Assembly: GCA_944321175.1 (NCBI GenBank)
Contig: CALUKI010000010.1
Span: 1 to 64,000, forward strand
Direction: 5' to 3'
Length of the DNA: 64,000 nt
DNA from: an uncultured Alistipes sp.
GTDB lineage: Bacteria; Bacteroidota; Bacteroidia; Bacteroidales; Rikenellaceae
Below, in pieces: positions 1 through 6,808 of this stretch. The first letter of the stretch is position 1; the number at the start of each line of letters is the position of its first letter. The notes beneath the pieces are model-generated. The model worked only from the letters and a program-made list of their open reading frames with translations. It was not told the DNA's origin and ran no database searches. Made by a program: the position numbers and the translations under genes.

Positions 1-96
1 GCGCAGAGAATATTTTCTGAATCTTTCTTTGGGGTCCAGCATATTTTTTATAACTTGCCACTGTTTATCAGTCAGGTTGGTTGGGTATTTGTGCAT
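1..96 (-). CDS. IS5-type transposase, N-terminal 32 residues (cut by window edge)
   Basis: Reading the minus strand from the ATG at 96 gives an open frame to the window edge that begins MHKYPTNLTDKQWQVIKNML and continues into DPKERFRKY. This matches the usual N-terminus of IS5-family transposases (the DUF4096 region, consensus YPTDLTDxQWxxI). The rest of the transposase lies outside the window, so intactness cannot be judged. The AT-rich sequence between 97 and 194 should contain the right end of the element, but no terminal repeat can be shown with only one end visible. It marks the left edge as a mobile or accessory site. Confidence 0.75.
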   Translation of the reverse strand, partial: MHKYPTNLTDKQWQVIKNMLDPKERFRKYSLR

Positions 97-194
97 AACA
101 TTAATGTCTTGACAACCTTAAAGTTATGAAAATATTTCAATTAACCTACTGATTTACAATTAATTATAAATAAATTTAAACAACTTCTTAAAAT

Positions 195-707
195 ATGAAG
201 AATATTCTCCTCTTTATTTTACTTCTGTCCTCAATCAAAGTTGCAGGACAAGAAAATAATCCGACAGAATCAACGGATTCAATAAATATGGGTCACTCCT
301 ATTCCATAACAGCAATGACCTCTGAAAAAGAGCGATTGGAAGATGCCATATATATGGCAACGACTGCGGCCATAGATGCAAATGAGAGCAAAATGGCCGA
401 AAGATACAAATTGTATCCAACTGAAAACATGTGGACCTTTTTGAAATTGGATACCAAGACCGGACGCGTATGGCAGGTTCAGTATGCCATAAATAGCAAT
501 AGCAGAATTCAGTCTCAATTTGTTTCCGTTCGATTATCATGGGACGAAGATTGGGGTGCATTGTCAAACATCGGACGATTTGAACTGTATCCAACACAAA
601 ATATGTATACTTTTTTATTGATGGATAAGAAATTGGGAACCATATGGCAAATACAATGGTCAACTGATCCAGACAATCGGGGAGTAGTGGCGGAAATCAA
701 AGAATAA
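195..707 (+). CDS. secreted hypothetical protein with two LYPT/WQ repeats
   Basis: The 170-residue protein has a clear signal peptide (MKNILLFILLLSSIKVAG, probable cleavage before QENN). The mature part carries two copies of one motif, KLYPTENMWTFLKLDTKTG at about residues 75-93 and ELYPTQNMYTFLLMDKKLG at about 131-149. Each is followed by a W-Q-[VI]-Q-[YW] strand. The pattern suggests a repeated beta unit, and similar repeats occur in uncharacterised Bacteroidetes proteins. No catalytic motif is visible. Base composition is much more AT-rich than the core genes and the gene lies next to a transposase, so recent acquisition is likely. Function unknown. Confidence 0.75.
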   Translation: MKNILLFILLLSSIKVAGQENNPTESTDSINMGHSYSITAMTSEKERLEDAIYMATTAAIDANESKMAERYKLYPTENMWTFLKLDTKTGRVWQVQYAINSNSRIQSQFVSVRLSWDEDWGALSNIGRFELYPTQNMYTFLLMDKKLGTIWQIQWSTDPDNRGVVAEIKE

Positions 708-714
708 ATCATAT

Positions 715-1017
715 TCAGACCAAAGTCCATCCCTTGTCGGTGGCAATGGCCTGTTGTTCGGTTGAGAGTTTTGCGAGATTCCTGGAGCCGATGCGGCACT
801 CCTTGTCGGTGACACCTGGTGCCAGCGCATTGAGCAGCGACAGCAAAGATGCGACCGTCAGTTTCGGACAGCCGTTCACGGCCACATCGGCATGAATGCT
901 GCCGGCAAAGGTCACCTCCTCCAGTGCCGCGCAGGAACATTTCGAAGCAGGTGGCTGGCAACACGAGGCCGAAGAGACGGTCAACGACAGGGAACGTATG
1001 GAGGACCTCGGCAACAA
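715..1017 (-). pseudogene. stranded 3' end of a BspA-like leucine-rich-repeat or tail protein
   Basis: The minus-strand frame ends in the region LEEVTFAGSIHADVAVNGCP, then KLTVASLLSLLNALA, then NLAKLSTEQQAIATDKGWTL. This resembles the conserved C-terminus of Bacteroidetes BspA-like surface proteins and some phage-type tail proteins (C-P-x-L-x-V-x-S-L followed by N-L-A-K-L-x-x-E-Q and K-G-W-T-L). Only about 70-100 residues remain. No repeat array, signal peptide or believable start exists upstream, and the 5' end runs into the DUF1232 gene on the other strand. I read it as a remnant left by rearrangement. The family match is from memory of the motif, not a search. Confidence 0.5.
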
Positions 1018-1321
1018 ACGCGATGAGTTTACACAGAAGAAAGGTCTTTCACGCGTGAAGCAGCAATTGGTACTGTTGTGGGATTATTTGAGTGCCGTGA
1101 CTTCCGGACGCTACAAAGAGTATTCCATGTGGGCCTATCTGAAGGTAATCGCCTGCCTGCTCTATGTGGTGAGTCCGTTCGACCTTGTGCCCGACTTCTT
1201 CCCGTGGGTCGGCTGGCTGGACGACATCGCTGTCGTAATCTATGTCTGCGGGCTGGTCAAGGAGGAGTTGGACCGGTTCTCGGTTTGGCAGGCGCGGCAG
1301 CATCTGTCAACGGAGTATTAA
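998..1321 (+). CDS. DUF1232 (YkvA-type) small membrane protein
   Basis: The 107-residue protein beginning MEDLGNKRDEFTQ contains the DUF1232 core at about residues 40-90: a hydrophobic stretch (AYLKVIACLLYVVSPFDLVP) followed by DFFPWVGWLDDIAVVIYVCG. The SPxDLxPD...GxxDD pattern is diagnostic of the family. The frame is open further upstream to 896, but that extension overlaps the stranded minus-strand fragment and has no family similarity, so the ATG at 998 is preferred. Members are one- or two-helix inner-membrane proteins of unknown role. It appears to be a single gene with no operon partner. Confidence 0.8.
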   Translation: MEDLGNKRDEFTQKKGLSRVKQQLVLLWDYLSAVTSGRYKEYSMWAYLKVIACLLYVVSPFDLVPDFFPWVGWLDDIAVVIYVCGLVKEELDRFSVWQARQHLSTEY

Positions 1322-1329
1322 ACATGCAG

Positions 1330-1472
1330 TCGGTCCCGGGCGGACGGGTATAACCTCCGCCGAAAGCATTGAGGTTCCGAATGTGCAGGTGCGCGGCACA
1401 AGGCCCGAACAGCGGGCCGCCTGAAAAAGTCACCGGCCGAGCGGTAACGTAGCCGGGACCGATTGTTTTTTT
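1330..1472 (+). ncRNA. possible structured RNA or long terminator structure
   Basis: A perfect 10-bp closing helix pairs 1330-1339 (TCGGTCCCGG) with 1453-1462 and is followed at once by TTGTTTTTTT. Inside are further self-complementary segments: AACCTC/GAGGTT (1352-1357 with 1371-1376), TGTGC/GCACA (1382-1386 with 1396-1400) and GGCCCG/CGGGCC (1402-1407 with 1413-1418). No convincing coding frame covers it. It starts 9 bases after the DUF1232 stop, so it could be that gene's 3' end or an independent small RNA. It matches no RNA family I recognise; 6S, SRP and common riboswitch signatures were not found. Confidence 0.4.
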
Positions 1473-1513
1473 CACTCGGAGTTTCCCGAAACGATGTTTT
1501 CCATTTATTGGTT

Positions 1514-1554
1514 GTTGCCTCGGTCAAAAATTGACCGAGGCAACGCTTTATTTT
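1514..1554 (+). terminator. intrinsic terminator, 14-bp perfect stem
   Basis: GTTGCCTCGGTCAA (1514-1527) pairs perfectly with 1531-1544 across a 3-base loop and is followed by GCTTTATTTT. It closes whatever transcript leaves the DUF1232 region and insulates the small gene at 1575. Confidence 0.75.
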
Positions 1555-1574
1555 GTATCAGCAATCTACAACTT

Positions 1575-1739
1575 ATGAAATGGAAAAAAGCAAGACATTG
1601 GGCAATGGCGGCAGGAGTGATGTTACTCCTGCTATTGGCCATACATGTATTGATTTACTGCTCAGGGTATCGCGGCGACACGCTGCGCTGGATACCTACC
1701 GCACAACTGTTCGATTCGTTAATGGATAAACTGAAATGA
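1575..1739 (+). CDS. small single-pass membrane protein, 54 residues
   Basis: The frame starting MKWKKARHWAMAAGVMLLLL has a basic N-terminus, one strong transmembrane helix (about residues 11-31) and a short polar tail ending MDKLK. The frame is open upstream to 1494, but that would place the start inside the terminator hairpin, so the internal ATG at 1575 is chosen. An ATGATG run overlaps its stop codon and opens a 22-codon frame that is probably meaningless. I do not recognise a family. The basic-hydrophobic architecture is the main reason for calling it. Confidence 0.45.
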   Translation: MKWKKARHWAMAAGVMLLLLLAIHVLIYCSGYRGDTLRWIPTAQLFDSLMDKLK

Positions 1740-2100
1740 TGATGGATTTCAATCTGAATCAAATTGCAACCACACACTTCGATGGCGAAGGAGAAAATTT
1801 GTGACAATCTATTTGAACGATTAGCGGAAATTCTCTTCCGCGCGTCAAATCGCCCTGTCGTCCCTCATTGTGGTCAAGAAGGGGAATTTGCAACCAGTGA
1901 TTCCGAATGAGCGCAAATCATGTGCAGGGAATATTTCTTCGTCCGGATTTTTCGTCTCTATCCGGCTGAAGGAAGGTGTTTCCTGCAGCTACGATGAGGC
2001 CCTAAATTTACCGCAGACGATTCAACGGGCAGCTCGTCGGACGGCACGTCCCTGCAATGGGGACTTAACATAAATGCTCAGAAAAACATGAGAACAACAA
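1740..2100. other. non-coding stretch without recognisable features
   Basis: Only short frames occur here: 42 codons from 1782 (MAKEKICDNLFERLAEIL...) and 67 codons from 1870. Neither has homology I recognise or a convincing ribosome binding site. The stretch could hold decayed coding sequence from the accessory patch. Confidence 0.4.
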
Positions 2101-2134
2101 AAATCCTGCTTCTGTATTGTTAGAAGCAGGATTT
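2101..2134 (-). terminator. terminator of the tRNA-Gly transcript
   Basis: AAATCCTGCTTCT (2101-2113) pairs perfectly over 13 bp with 2122-2134. Read on the minus strand it lies just past the tRNA-Gly 3' end and is followed by TTGTTGTT, giving a T-rich tail. Confidence 0.7.
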
Positions 2135-2152
2135 CAATGACTTTTAATGTTG

Positions 2153-2224
2153 AGCGGGAAACGGGATTCGAACCCGCGACCCTCAGCTTGGGAAGCTGAT
2201 GCTCTACCCCTGAGCTACTCCCGC
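2153..2224 (-). tRNA. tRNA-Gly (anticodon CCC)
   Basis: The minus strand folds as a complete cloverleaf. The acceptor GCGGGAG pairs with TTCCCGC, the D stem is GCTC/GAGC, and the anticodon stem TCAGC/GCTGA encloses loop TTCCCAA (anticodon CCC, reading GGG). The T stem is GCGGG/CCCGT with loop TTCGAAT. The discriminator base is T and CCA is not encoded. It has its own promoter and terminator, so it is a monocistronic tRNA gene. It sits at the border between the accessory left patch and the core region, but no attachment-site duplication was seen. Confidence 0.95.
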
Positions 2225-2288
2225 CTGGATTATCTCTTCACCGTTCTCCTGCACCTCTCTGCGCCCTGTCTCGGCGAAGCGAACGGTG

Positions 2289-2320
2289 CAAAGGTAGGCA
2301 AAAAACATCGAAAACACAAA
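2289..2320 (-). promoter_or_regulatory. promoter of tRNA-Gly
   Basis: On the minus strand TTTG (2320-2317) is separated by 20 bases from TACCTTTG (2296-2289). This is an exact match to the Bacteroidetes primary-sigma promoter (TTTG - about 20 - TAnnTTTG). Start of transcription is expected near 2285, about 60 bases before the tRNA. Confidence 0.75.
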
Positions 2321-2373
2321 CTCTTCATCGCTTTTTTCCTCCGACCGGCAGATTCCTCCGACCCGCACGAAGA

Positions 2374-2389
2374 TTTTTTTGGGGGGGGG
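2374..2389. repeat. homopolymer tract T7G9
   Basis: Seven T followed by nine G lie between the tRNA-Gly promoter and the 3' end of ispE, outside any gene. It is prone to slippage and to sequencing error. Confidence 0.8.
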
Positions 2390-2429
2390 AGAGAAGCTCC
2401 GGAACGGAATCGACGTGCGGAATAGCGCC

Positions 2430-3248
2430 TTACAACCTTTCACGATGCAGAAACACCCCGTCGAACGGAGGGAGGTAACGTTCGGCCCGTACCGCATCGT
2501 CGAAGATTCCGAATATCGCCGCACCGCTGCCCGACATCGCGGCATAGAGCGCTCCGGCATCCAAAAGACTCCGTCTGACTTCAACCAAACGGGGATGCGA
2601 TGCAAAGACATGCGGTTCGAAATCGTTTTTTATCCTGCCCTGCCACATACCGACCGGCAGCCGGATCAATTCTGCCAGCGGCACAGCCGGCTCCGACGGC
2701 CGCACACCGGCATAAGCTTCGCGGGTGGAGACCTTCTCGGAGGATTTCACCACGACAAGCACATGTCCCGCCAACGGCAAACGGACCGGAGCCATCACCT
2801 CTCCGCGTCCCGTACAAAGCTGCGGCGTATTGCGCACGAAGAAGGCCGTATCGCTGCCCAATGCCGCTGCACAACCGATCAGTGCAGACTCATCAAGATG
2901 CAGTCCGAAAAGACGGTCGAGCGCGCACAACACCGCCGTCGCATCGGACGACCCTCCGCCCAGTCCGGCTCCGAACGGAATGCGTTTGCGCAGAAGAATA
3001 TGCACGGGAGCGACGCCGTAACGTTCATGCATCAACCGCCACGCCCGCAGACAAAGGTTCTCCGCAGGCGGACAGTCGATCTCCAGCCCTTCCACCTCCA
3101 TCCGAAGCGTATCCGCCGGATCGATTTCCAGTTCGTCGCAGAGCCCTCTGACGGGCATCATGACCGTCGAGAGATCGTGATAGCCGTCCGTCCGTCGGCG
3201 AAGGATGTCAAGTCCGATATTGATCTTGCAGTTGGCTCGCAGTTTCAT
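2430..3248 (-). CDS. ispE: 4-diphosphocytidyl-2-C-methyl-D-erythritol kinase
   Basis: IspE phosphorylates CDP-methylerythritol with ATP in the MEP route to isoprenoid precursors. The protein is 272 residues with the GHMP-kinase layout: KINIGLDILRRRTDGYHDL near the N-terminus, the ATP loop PFGAGLGGGSSDATA near residues 90-105, and a C-terminal MSGSGAAIFGIF motif. The start ATG at 3248 (MKLRANCKINIGL) fits the family; the longer open frame upstream is unrelated. It has a minus-strand promoter 20 bases upstream and is divergent from the GSCFA gene. ispD of the same pathway lies about 17 kb away in this window. Confidence 0.95.
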   Translation of the reverse strand: MKLRANCKINIGLDILRRRTDGYHDLSTVMMPVRGLCDELEIDPADTLRMEVEGLEIDCPPAENLCLRAWRLMHERYGVAPVHILLRKRIPFGAGLGGGSSDATAVLCALDRLFGLHLDESALIGCAAALGSDTAFFVRNTPQLCTGRGEVMAPVRLPLAGHVLVVVKSSEKVSTREAYAGVRPSEPAVPLAELIRLPVGMWQGRIKNDFEPHVFASHPRLVEVRRSLLDAGALYAAMSGSGAAIFGIFDDAVRAERYLPPFDGVFLHRERL

Positions 3249-3268
3249 TTCCGAATCGTTTCGTCGCA

Positions 3269-3276
3269 CAAAATTA
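3269..3276 (-). promoter_or_regulatory. -7 box of the ispE promoter
   Basis: On the minus strand TAATTTTG matches TAnnTTTG. A TTTG lies upstream at 3303-3300, giving a slightly long spacer of 23. Transcription would start about 17 bases before the ispE ATG. Confidence 0.55.
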
Positions 3277-3316
3277 GGAAATTTCCGCAGAGCGAAAGAC
3301 AAATCGCGAAAATTCG

Positions 3317-3324
3317 TACCTTTG
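3317..3324 (+). promoter_or_regulatory. -7 box abutting the GSCFA start codon
   Basis: TACCTTTG matches TAnnTTTG exactly and ends only 4 bases before the ATG at 3329. The start point expected from this box falls on the A of the ATG, which implies a leaderless mRNA. No clear -33 box is visible at the right distance. Confidence 0.5.
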
Positions 3325-3328
3325 CGGC

Positions 3329-4303
3329 ATGAAATTCCGCACCGAAATCGAACTCCGGCCCTACGCCCGGCAACTCTCGCATGCCGACCGCATGCTGGCA
3401 CTCGGTTCGTGCTTCACGGAGGCGATCGGCGGACGGCTCTCCGAGGCCAAATTCTGCATTGCAGTCAATCCTTCGGGCGTACTCTTCAACCCGTTGTCAG
3501 TTCTCCGCACGCTGGAGCGGTACGACCGGGGCGCAAAGGTCGGGGCCGAAGAGCTGCACCAGGCCGACGGACGCTGGTTCCATTACGACTTCCACGGCAA
3601 ACTCGCCGATACGACGCCCGAAAAAACGCTCGCGCGCCTGAACAACGCTGTCCATACGGGATCACAGGCGCTGCACGATGCCGATGCCGTACTGATTACG
3701 TTGGGAACGGCTTGGGTTTTCGAGCGTCGCGATACCGGAGAGCCTGTCGCCAACTGCCATCGTCAACCGGCCGGACTGTTCCGTCGCCGGCGGCTCTCGG
3801 TCGATGAAATCGTCACGGCGCTCGAAACGGCTCTCGACGGGCCGTTGAGCGGGAAATACATCATTCTGACGGTCAGTCCCGTGCGACATCAGGGAGACGG
3901 ACTGACGGGCAACGCCGTAAGCAAGGCGGCGCTGCGGCTGGCCGTCGAGGAGCTGACGCTTCGCCACCCCGGAACGACCGTCTATTTTCCCGCATACGAA
4001 ATGCTGAACGACGACCTGCGCGACTACAGGTTCTATGCCGATGATCTGGTTCATCCGTCGCAACAGGCAATCGGCTACATTTGGGAGCGCTTCGCCGAAA
4101 CCCTTCTGACTCCCGACACGCAACTTCTTCTGCCCCATATCGCCAAAATCGTCGCTGCGACGCGACATCGCCCCATCGTCGAGACATCGTCCGTCTATCG
4201 GGATTTCTGCCGGCGGCAACTCGAAGAGATCGCCCGCCTTCCGCAAACGGACTTTACGGAAGAAACCGCATTTTTTCAACGACAAATCGAAATTAATTCC
4301 TAA
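3329..4303 (+). CDS. GSCFA domain-containing protein
   Basis: The 324-residue protein begins MKFRTEIEL and carries the defining motif LALGSCFTEAIG at about residues 24-35, followed by the long conserved GSCFA region. Segments such as TLGTAWVFE and LTVSPVRHQGDG fit an SGNH-hydrolase-like fold, where GSC supplies the nucleophile block. The domain is mainly known from Bacteroidetes and Proteobacteria, and its substrate is not established. No signal peptide is visible, so it is probably cytoplasmic. It heads a plus-strand run with the phosphatase-superfamily gene 21 bases downstream. Confidence 0.9.
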   Translation: MKFRTEIELRPYARQLSHADRMLALGSCFTEAIGGRLSEAKFCIAVNPSGVLFNPLSVLRTLERYDRGAKVGAEELHQADGRWFHYDFHGKLADTTPEKTLARLNNAVHTGSQALHDADAVLITLGTAWVFERRDTGEPVANCHRQPAGLFRRRRLSVDEIVTALETALDGPLSGKYIILTVSPVRHQGDGLTGNAVSKAALRLAVEELTLRHPGTTVYFPAYEMLNDDLRDYRFYADDLVHPSQQAIGYIWERFAETLLTPDTQLLLPHIAKIVAATRHRPIVETSSVYRDFCRRQLEEIARLPQTDFTEETAFFQRQIEINS

Positions 4304-4324
4304 ATTTGTCGTTCCATATTCGCT

Positions 4325-5953
4325 ATGACAAGAGTCCGTTATATCCTGCCCCTGATCATGGCCGCGGCAACGCTCCCCGCATGGAGCCTCGCACGGCCGA
4401 AAGTAGTGGTACAGATCGTCGTAAGTTCGATGCGCGCCGAAGACCTCAACCGGTATTGTGAGAATTTCGGCGAGCGGGGATTCCGCCGCCTGATGGAAGG
4501 GGGCACCTACTACCCCGAAAGCCACTATGACTACCTCCATACATCGACCCCCGCATCGCTGGCCACGCTGACCACCGGAGCCAATCCTTCGGTACATGGA
4601 ATCATCGCAGCCCGATGGATCGACTATGTAACCAACAAGGTCGTGTCGCTGACCGAAGACCGCGCAACGATGGGTCTCGAATGCGACGCCGGCGTGGGCA
4701 ACTGCTCGCCGCGCAATCTGGTGGCCCCGACGCTCGGAGAAAGCCTCCAGCAGACATCGCCCAAAAGCCGTGTGGCGACTGTCGCGCTCGATCCGACATC
4801 GGCCGTCGTGGCCGGAGGCTATACGCGCAACGTCTTCTGGATGGATGCGCCGCGCGGCAACTGGGTAACCTCGTCGTTCTATGCCGAGACGTTGCCGGCA
4901 TGGCTCCGCAAATACAACCTCAGCCGCGAAATTCTGGGATACATCCCCTTCCTGTGGGAGTTGAAGTATCCACGCGACCACTATCTGAATTCGCGGGCTA
5001 CGGCCATCGAATTCAACAAGCCCGAACAGCTGCGCCGCAAACGCAGGCAGAATCGGACGGCAGAACCGATGACGGATACGTCCGGACCGACAATTCCTTC
5101 CGGTATCGAGCGCATGCTTTACACGCCGTCGGGCAATGCGCTCACGCTGGCTTTCGCCCAACGGGTATTCACGATGATGGATCTGGGAAAGGATTCGGCT
5201 CCCGACCTGTTAACCGTCTGTCTGGATGCACCGCGCCGCATCGCCGAATACTACGGGCCGGAGTCGATGGAGGTCGAGGACATGTATTATCGGCTGGATG
5301 AGGATCTTGCGCAATTCCTCGATTACATCTATGCACAAATCGATCCGGCCGATGCTATGGTCATTCTGACATCGGATCACGGCACGAGCCCTTCCTATGA
5401 CGGCGGCGTTTTCGAACGCGACCGGTTCAACGCCGCACAGTTTCAAGTCATCATCAACAGCTTTCTCTCGGCGCAGCACGGTTCCGGAGAGTGGGTCATC
5501 GATTACGAAGACAACAACCTCTACCTCAACCATACGCTCATCTACAACAAAGGGCTCGACCTTGCAGCCATACAGAACGAAGCGGCGACGTTTGCCATGC
5601 AGTTCCGGGGCGTATCGCATGCGCTGTCATCGACGGCCATGCGATCGAGTTATTTCGGCAGCGGCTACGGCGAGAAAATGCAGAACAGCTTCTATCCGCG
5701 ACGTTCGGGCGACGTGGTCATCAATCTCATGCCGGGCTGCATCGAGGAGCGGCCCAACGTCCGCTCCAAATCGGGTTCGATGTACGGATACGACACCACC
5801 GTACCGCTGCTCTTCTACGGCGGCGGAATTCCGGCCCGCAAAATCGGCCGGCAGGTCGACATGACCGCTGTAGCTCCGACGCTGGCCTACCTGCTCAACA
5901 TACCGGAACCGGCGGCTTCGGAAGGGGCGGTATTGGAGGAATTCAGAGAATAA
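4325..5953 (+). CDS. alkaline-phosphatase-superfamily protein (PafA/phosphodiesterase-like)
   Basis: The 542-residue exported protein has a signal peptide (about residues 1-23). Its layout is that of Bacteroidetes type I phosphodiesterase or PafA-like phosphatases: MEGGTYYPESHYDYLHTSTP near residues 57-76, TTGANPSVHGI at 83-93, and LTSDHGTSPSYDGG carrying the Asp/His metal ligands. One change stands out. The first metal-binding Asp of these enzymes (usually VVDQMR) reads VVSSMR here, with Ser34 in place of Asp. Activity may be altered or lost. It lies 11 bases before sufE, so it is probably co-transcribed although functionally unrelated. Confident of the superfamily, not of the substrate. Confidence 0.8.
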   Translation: MTRVRYILPLIMAAATLPAWSLARPKVVVQIVVSSMRAEDLNRYCENFGERGFRRLMEGGTYYPESHYDYLHTSTPASLATLTTGANPSVHGIIAARWIDYVTNKVVSLTEDRATMGLECDAGVGNCSPRNLVAPTLGESLQQTSPKSRVATVALDPTSAVVAGGYTRNVFWMDAPRGNWVTSSFYAETLPAWLRKYNLSREILGYIPFLWELKYPRDHYLNSRATAIEFNKPEQLRRKRRQNRTAEPMTDTSGPTIPSGIERMLYTPSGNALTLAFAQRVFTMMDLGKDSAPDLLTVCLDAPRRIAEYYGPESMEVEDMYYRLDEDLAQFLDYIYAQIDPADAMVILTSDHGTSPSYDGGVFERDRFNAAQFQVIINSFLSAQHGSGEWVIDYEDNNLYLNHTLIYNKGLDLAAIQNEAATFAMQFRGVSHALSSTAMRSSYFGSGYGEKMQNSFYPRRSGDVVINLMPGCIEERPNVRSKSGSMYGYDTTVPLLFYGGGIPARKIGRQVDMTAVAPTLAYLLNIPEPAASEGAVLEEFRE

Positions 5954-5964
5954 AGACGAAAGCT

Positions 5965-6390
5965 ATGGATAAGATTCAGGAGGAAATCATCGACGAATTT
6001 TCGGTTTTCGACGACTGGCTCGACAAGTACGACTACCTGATCGAACTGAGCCAGACGCTGCCCGCCATCGATGCCAAACACCGCACGGACGACTATCTGA
6101 TCAACGGCTGCCAGTCGCGCGTGTGGGTCGATGCCCGCATGGAAGAGGGAAAGGTACATTATACGGCCGACAGCGACGCCATCATCACCAAAGGGATCAT
6201 CGCGCTGCTGATACGGGTGCTCGACGGCCGCACGCCGGAAGAGATCCTTACGACCGACCTCTACTTCATCGACGCCATCGGCCTGCGCGAGAATCTCTCG
6301 CCCACACGTTCGAACGGTCTGCTGGCCATGCTCGAACAGATGAAACGTTATGCGCTTGCATTCGAAACGGAGGCGCACGCGCACCATTGA
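5965..6390 (+). CDS. sufE: SufE-type sulfur acceptor for Fe-S assembly
   Basis: SufE accepts persulfide sulfur from the SufS cysteine desulfurase and passes it to the SufBCD scaffold. The 141-residue protein shows the family core, with the acceptor cysteine in INGCQSRVW (Cys49) and a C-terminal helix ending SNGLLAMLEQMK. The ATG at 5965 is chosen because the longer upstream frame overlaps the preceding phosphatase gene. It is followed after 93 bases by a DUF59 protein, another Fe-S assembly factor, so the two probably act together. The sufBCDS genes are not in the window. Confidence 0.92.
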   Translation: MDKIQEEIIDEFSVFDDWLDKYDYLIELSQTLPAIDAKHRTDDYLINGCQSRVWVDARMEEGKVHYTADSDAIITKGIIALLIRVLDGRTPEEILTTDLYFIDAIGLRENLSPTRSNGLLAMLEQMKRYALAFETEAHAHH

Positions 6391-6483
6391 ACAAAAGAGG
6401 CGACTGCTTCCGGAAACCGCAGCCGGATGACCTCCGGCCGTTCCGACCGGCAAGGAATCGTCCGGAGACAAACACGCAAGGAA

Positions 6484-6804
6484 ATGACTCCCGAAGAGAT
6501 ACTCAAGGTTGAAAAAGAGATCGTACTGACGCTCAAAAACATCTACGATCCGGAAATCCCCGTCAACATCTACGATTTGGGGCTGATCTACGAAATCGAC
6601 TATACGCCCGACGGCACGGCCAATATCCGCATGACGCTCACGGCACCCAACTGTCCGATGGCCGAACAGCTGGTCGAGGACGTGAACCGCCAGGTTGCAA
6701 AGGTCGATGGCGTCAAGGAGGTCAACATCATCCTGACGTTCGATCCCGTGTGGGACAAGAGCATGATGTCGGAAGAGGCGCTTATCGAACTCAATCTGTT
6801 GTAG
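6484..6804 (+). CDS. DUF59/MIP18-family Fe-S assembly protein (SufT-like)
   Basis: The 106-residue protein is a single DUF59 domain: YDPEIPVNIYDLGLIYEIDY at residues 21-40, and MTLTAPNCPMAEQLVEDVN, which contains the conserved Cys57, followed by VNIILTFDPVWDKSMMSEEA. The family helps mature Fe-S proteins and in many bacteria is encoded with suf genes, as here beside sufE. The internal ATG at 6484 fits the family; the extra 19 codons upstream are unlikely. The gene ends 4 bases before the DUF2851 gene, so translation may be coupled. Confidence 0.9.
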   Translation: MTPEEILKVEKEIVLTLKNIYDPEIPVNIYDLGLIYEIDYTPDGTANIRMTLTAPNCPMAEQLVEDVNRQVAKVDGVKEVNIILTFDPVWDKSMMSEEALIELNLL

Positions 6805-6808
6805 CAGG

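Noticed and set aside
1402..1418. GGCCCG/CGGGCC hairpin as an independent terminator
   Set aside because: No T-run follows it on either strand; it is better viewed as part of the larger 1330-1472 structure.
1736..1910. Short frames of 22 and 42 codons after the small membrane protein
   Set aside because: There is no recognisable family, no clear ribosome binding site and no supporting context, despite one start overlapping the previous stop.
2153..2430. tRNA-Gly as an integration site
   Set aside because: No direct repeat of the tRNA 3' end and no integrase gene are visible on either side, so an attachment site cannot be supported.
2379..3332. 317-codon plus-strand frame opposite ispE
   Set aside because: IspE motifs are on the minus strand, and the plus-strand frame starts inside the homopolymer tract.
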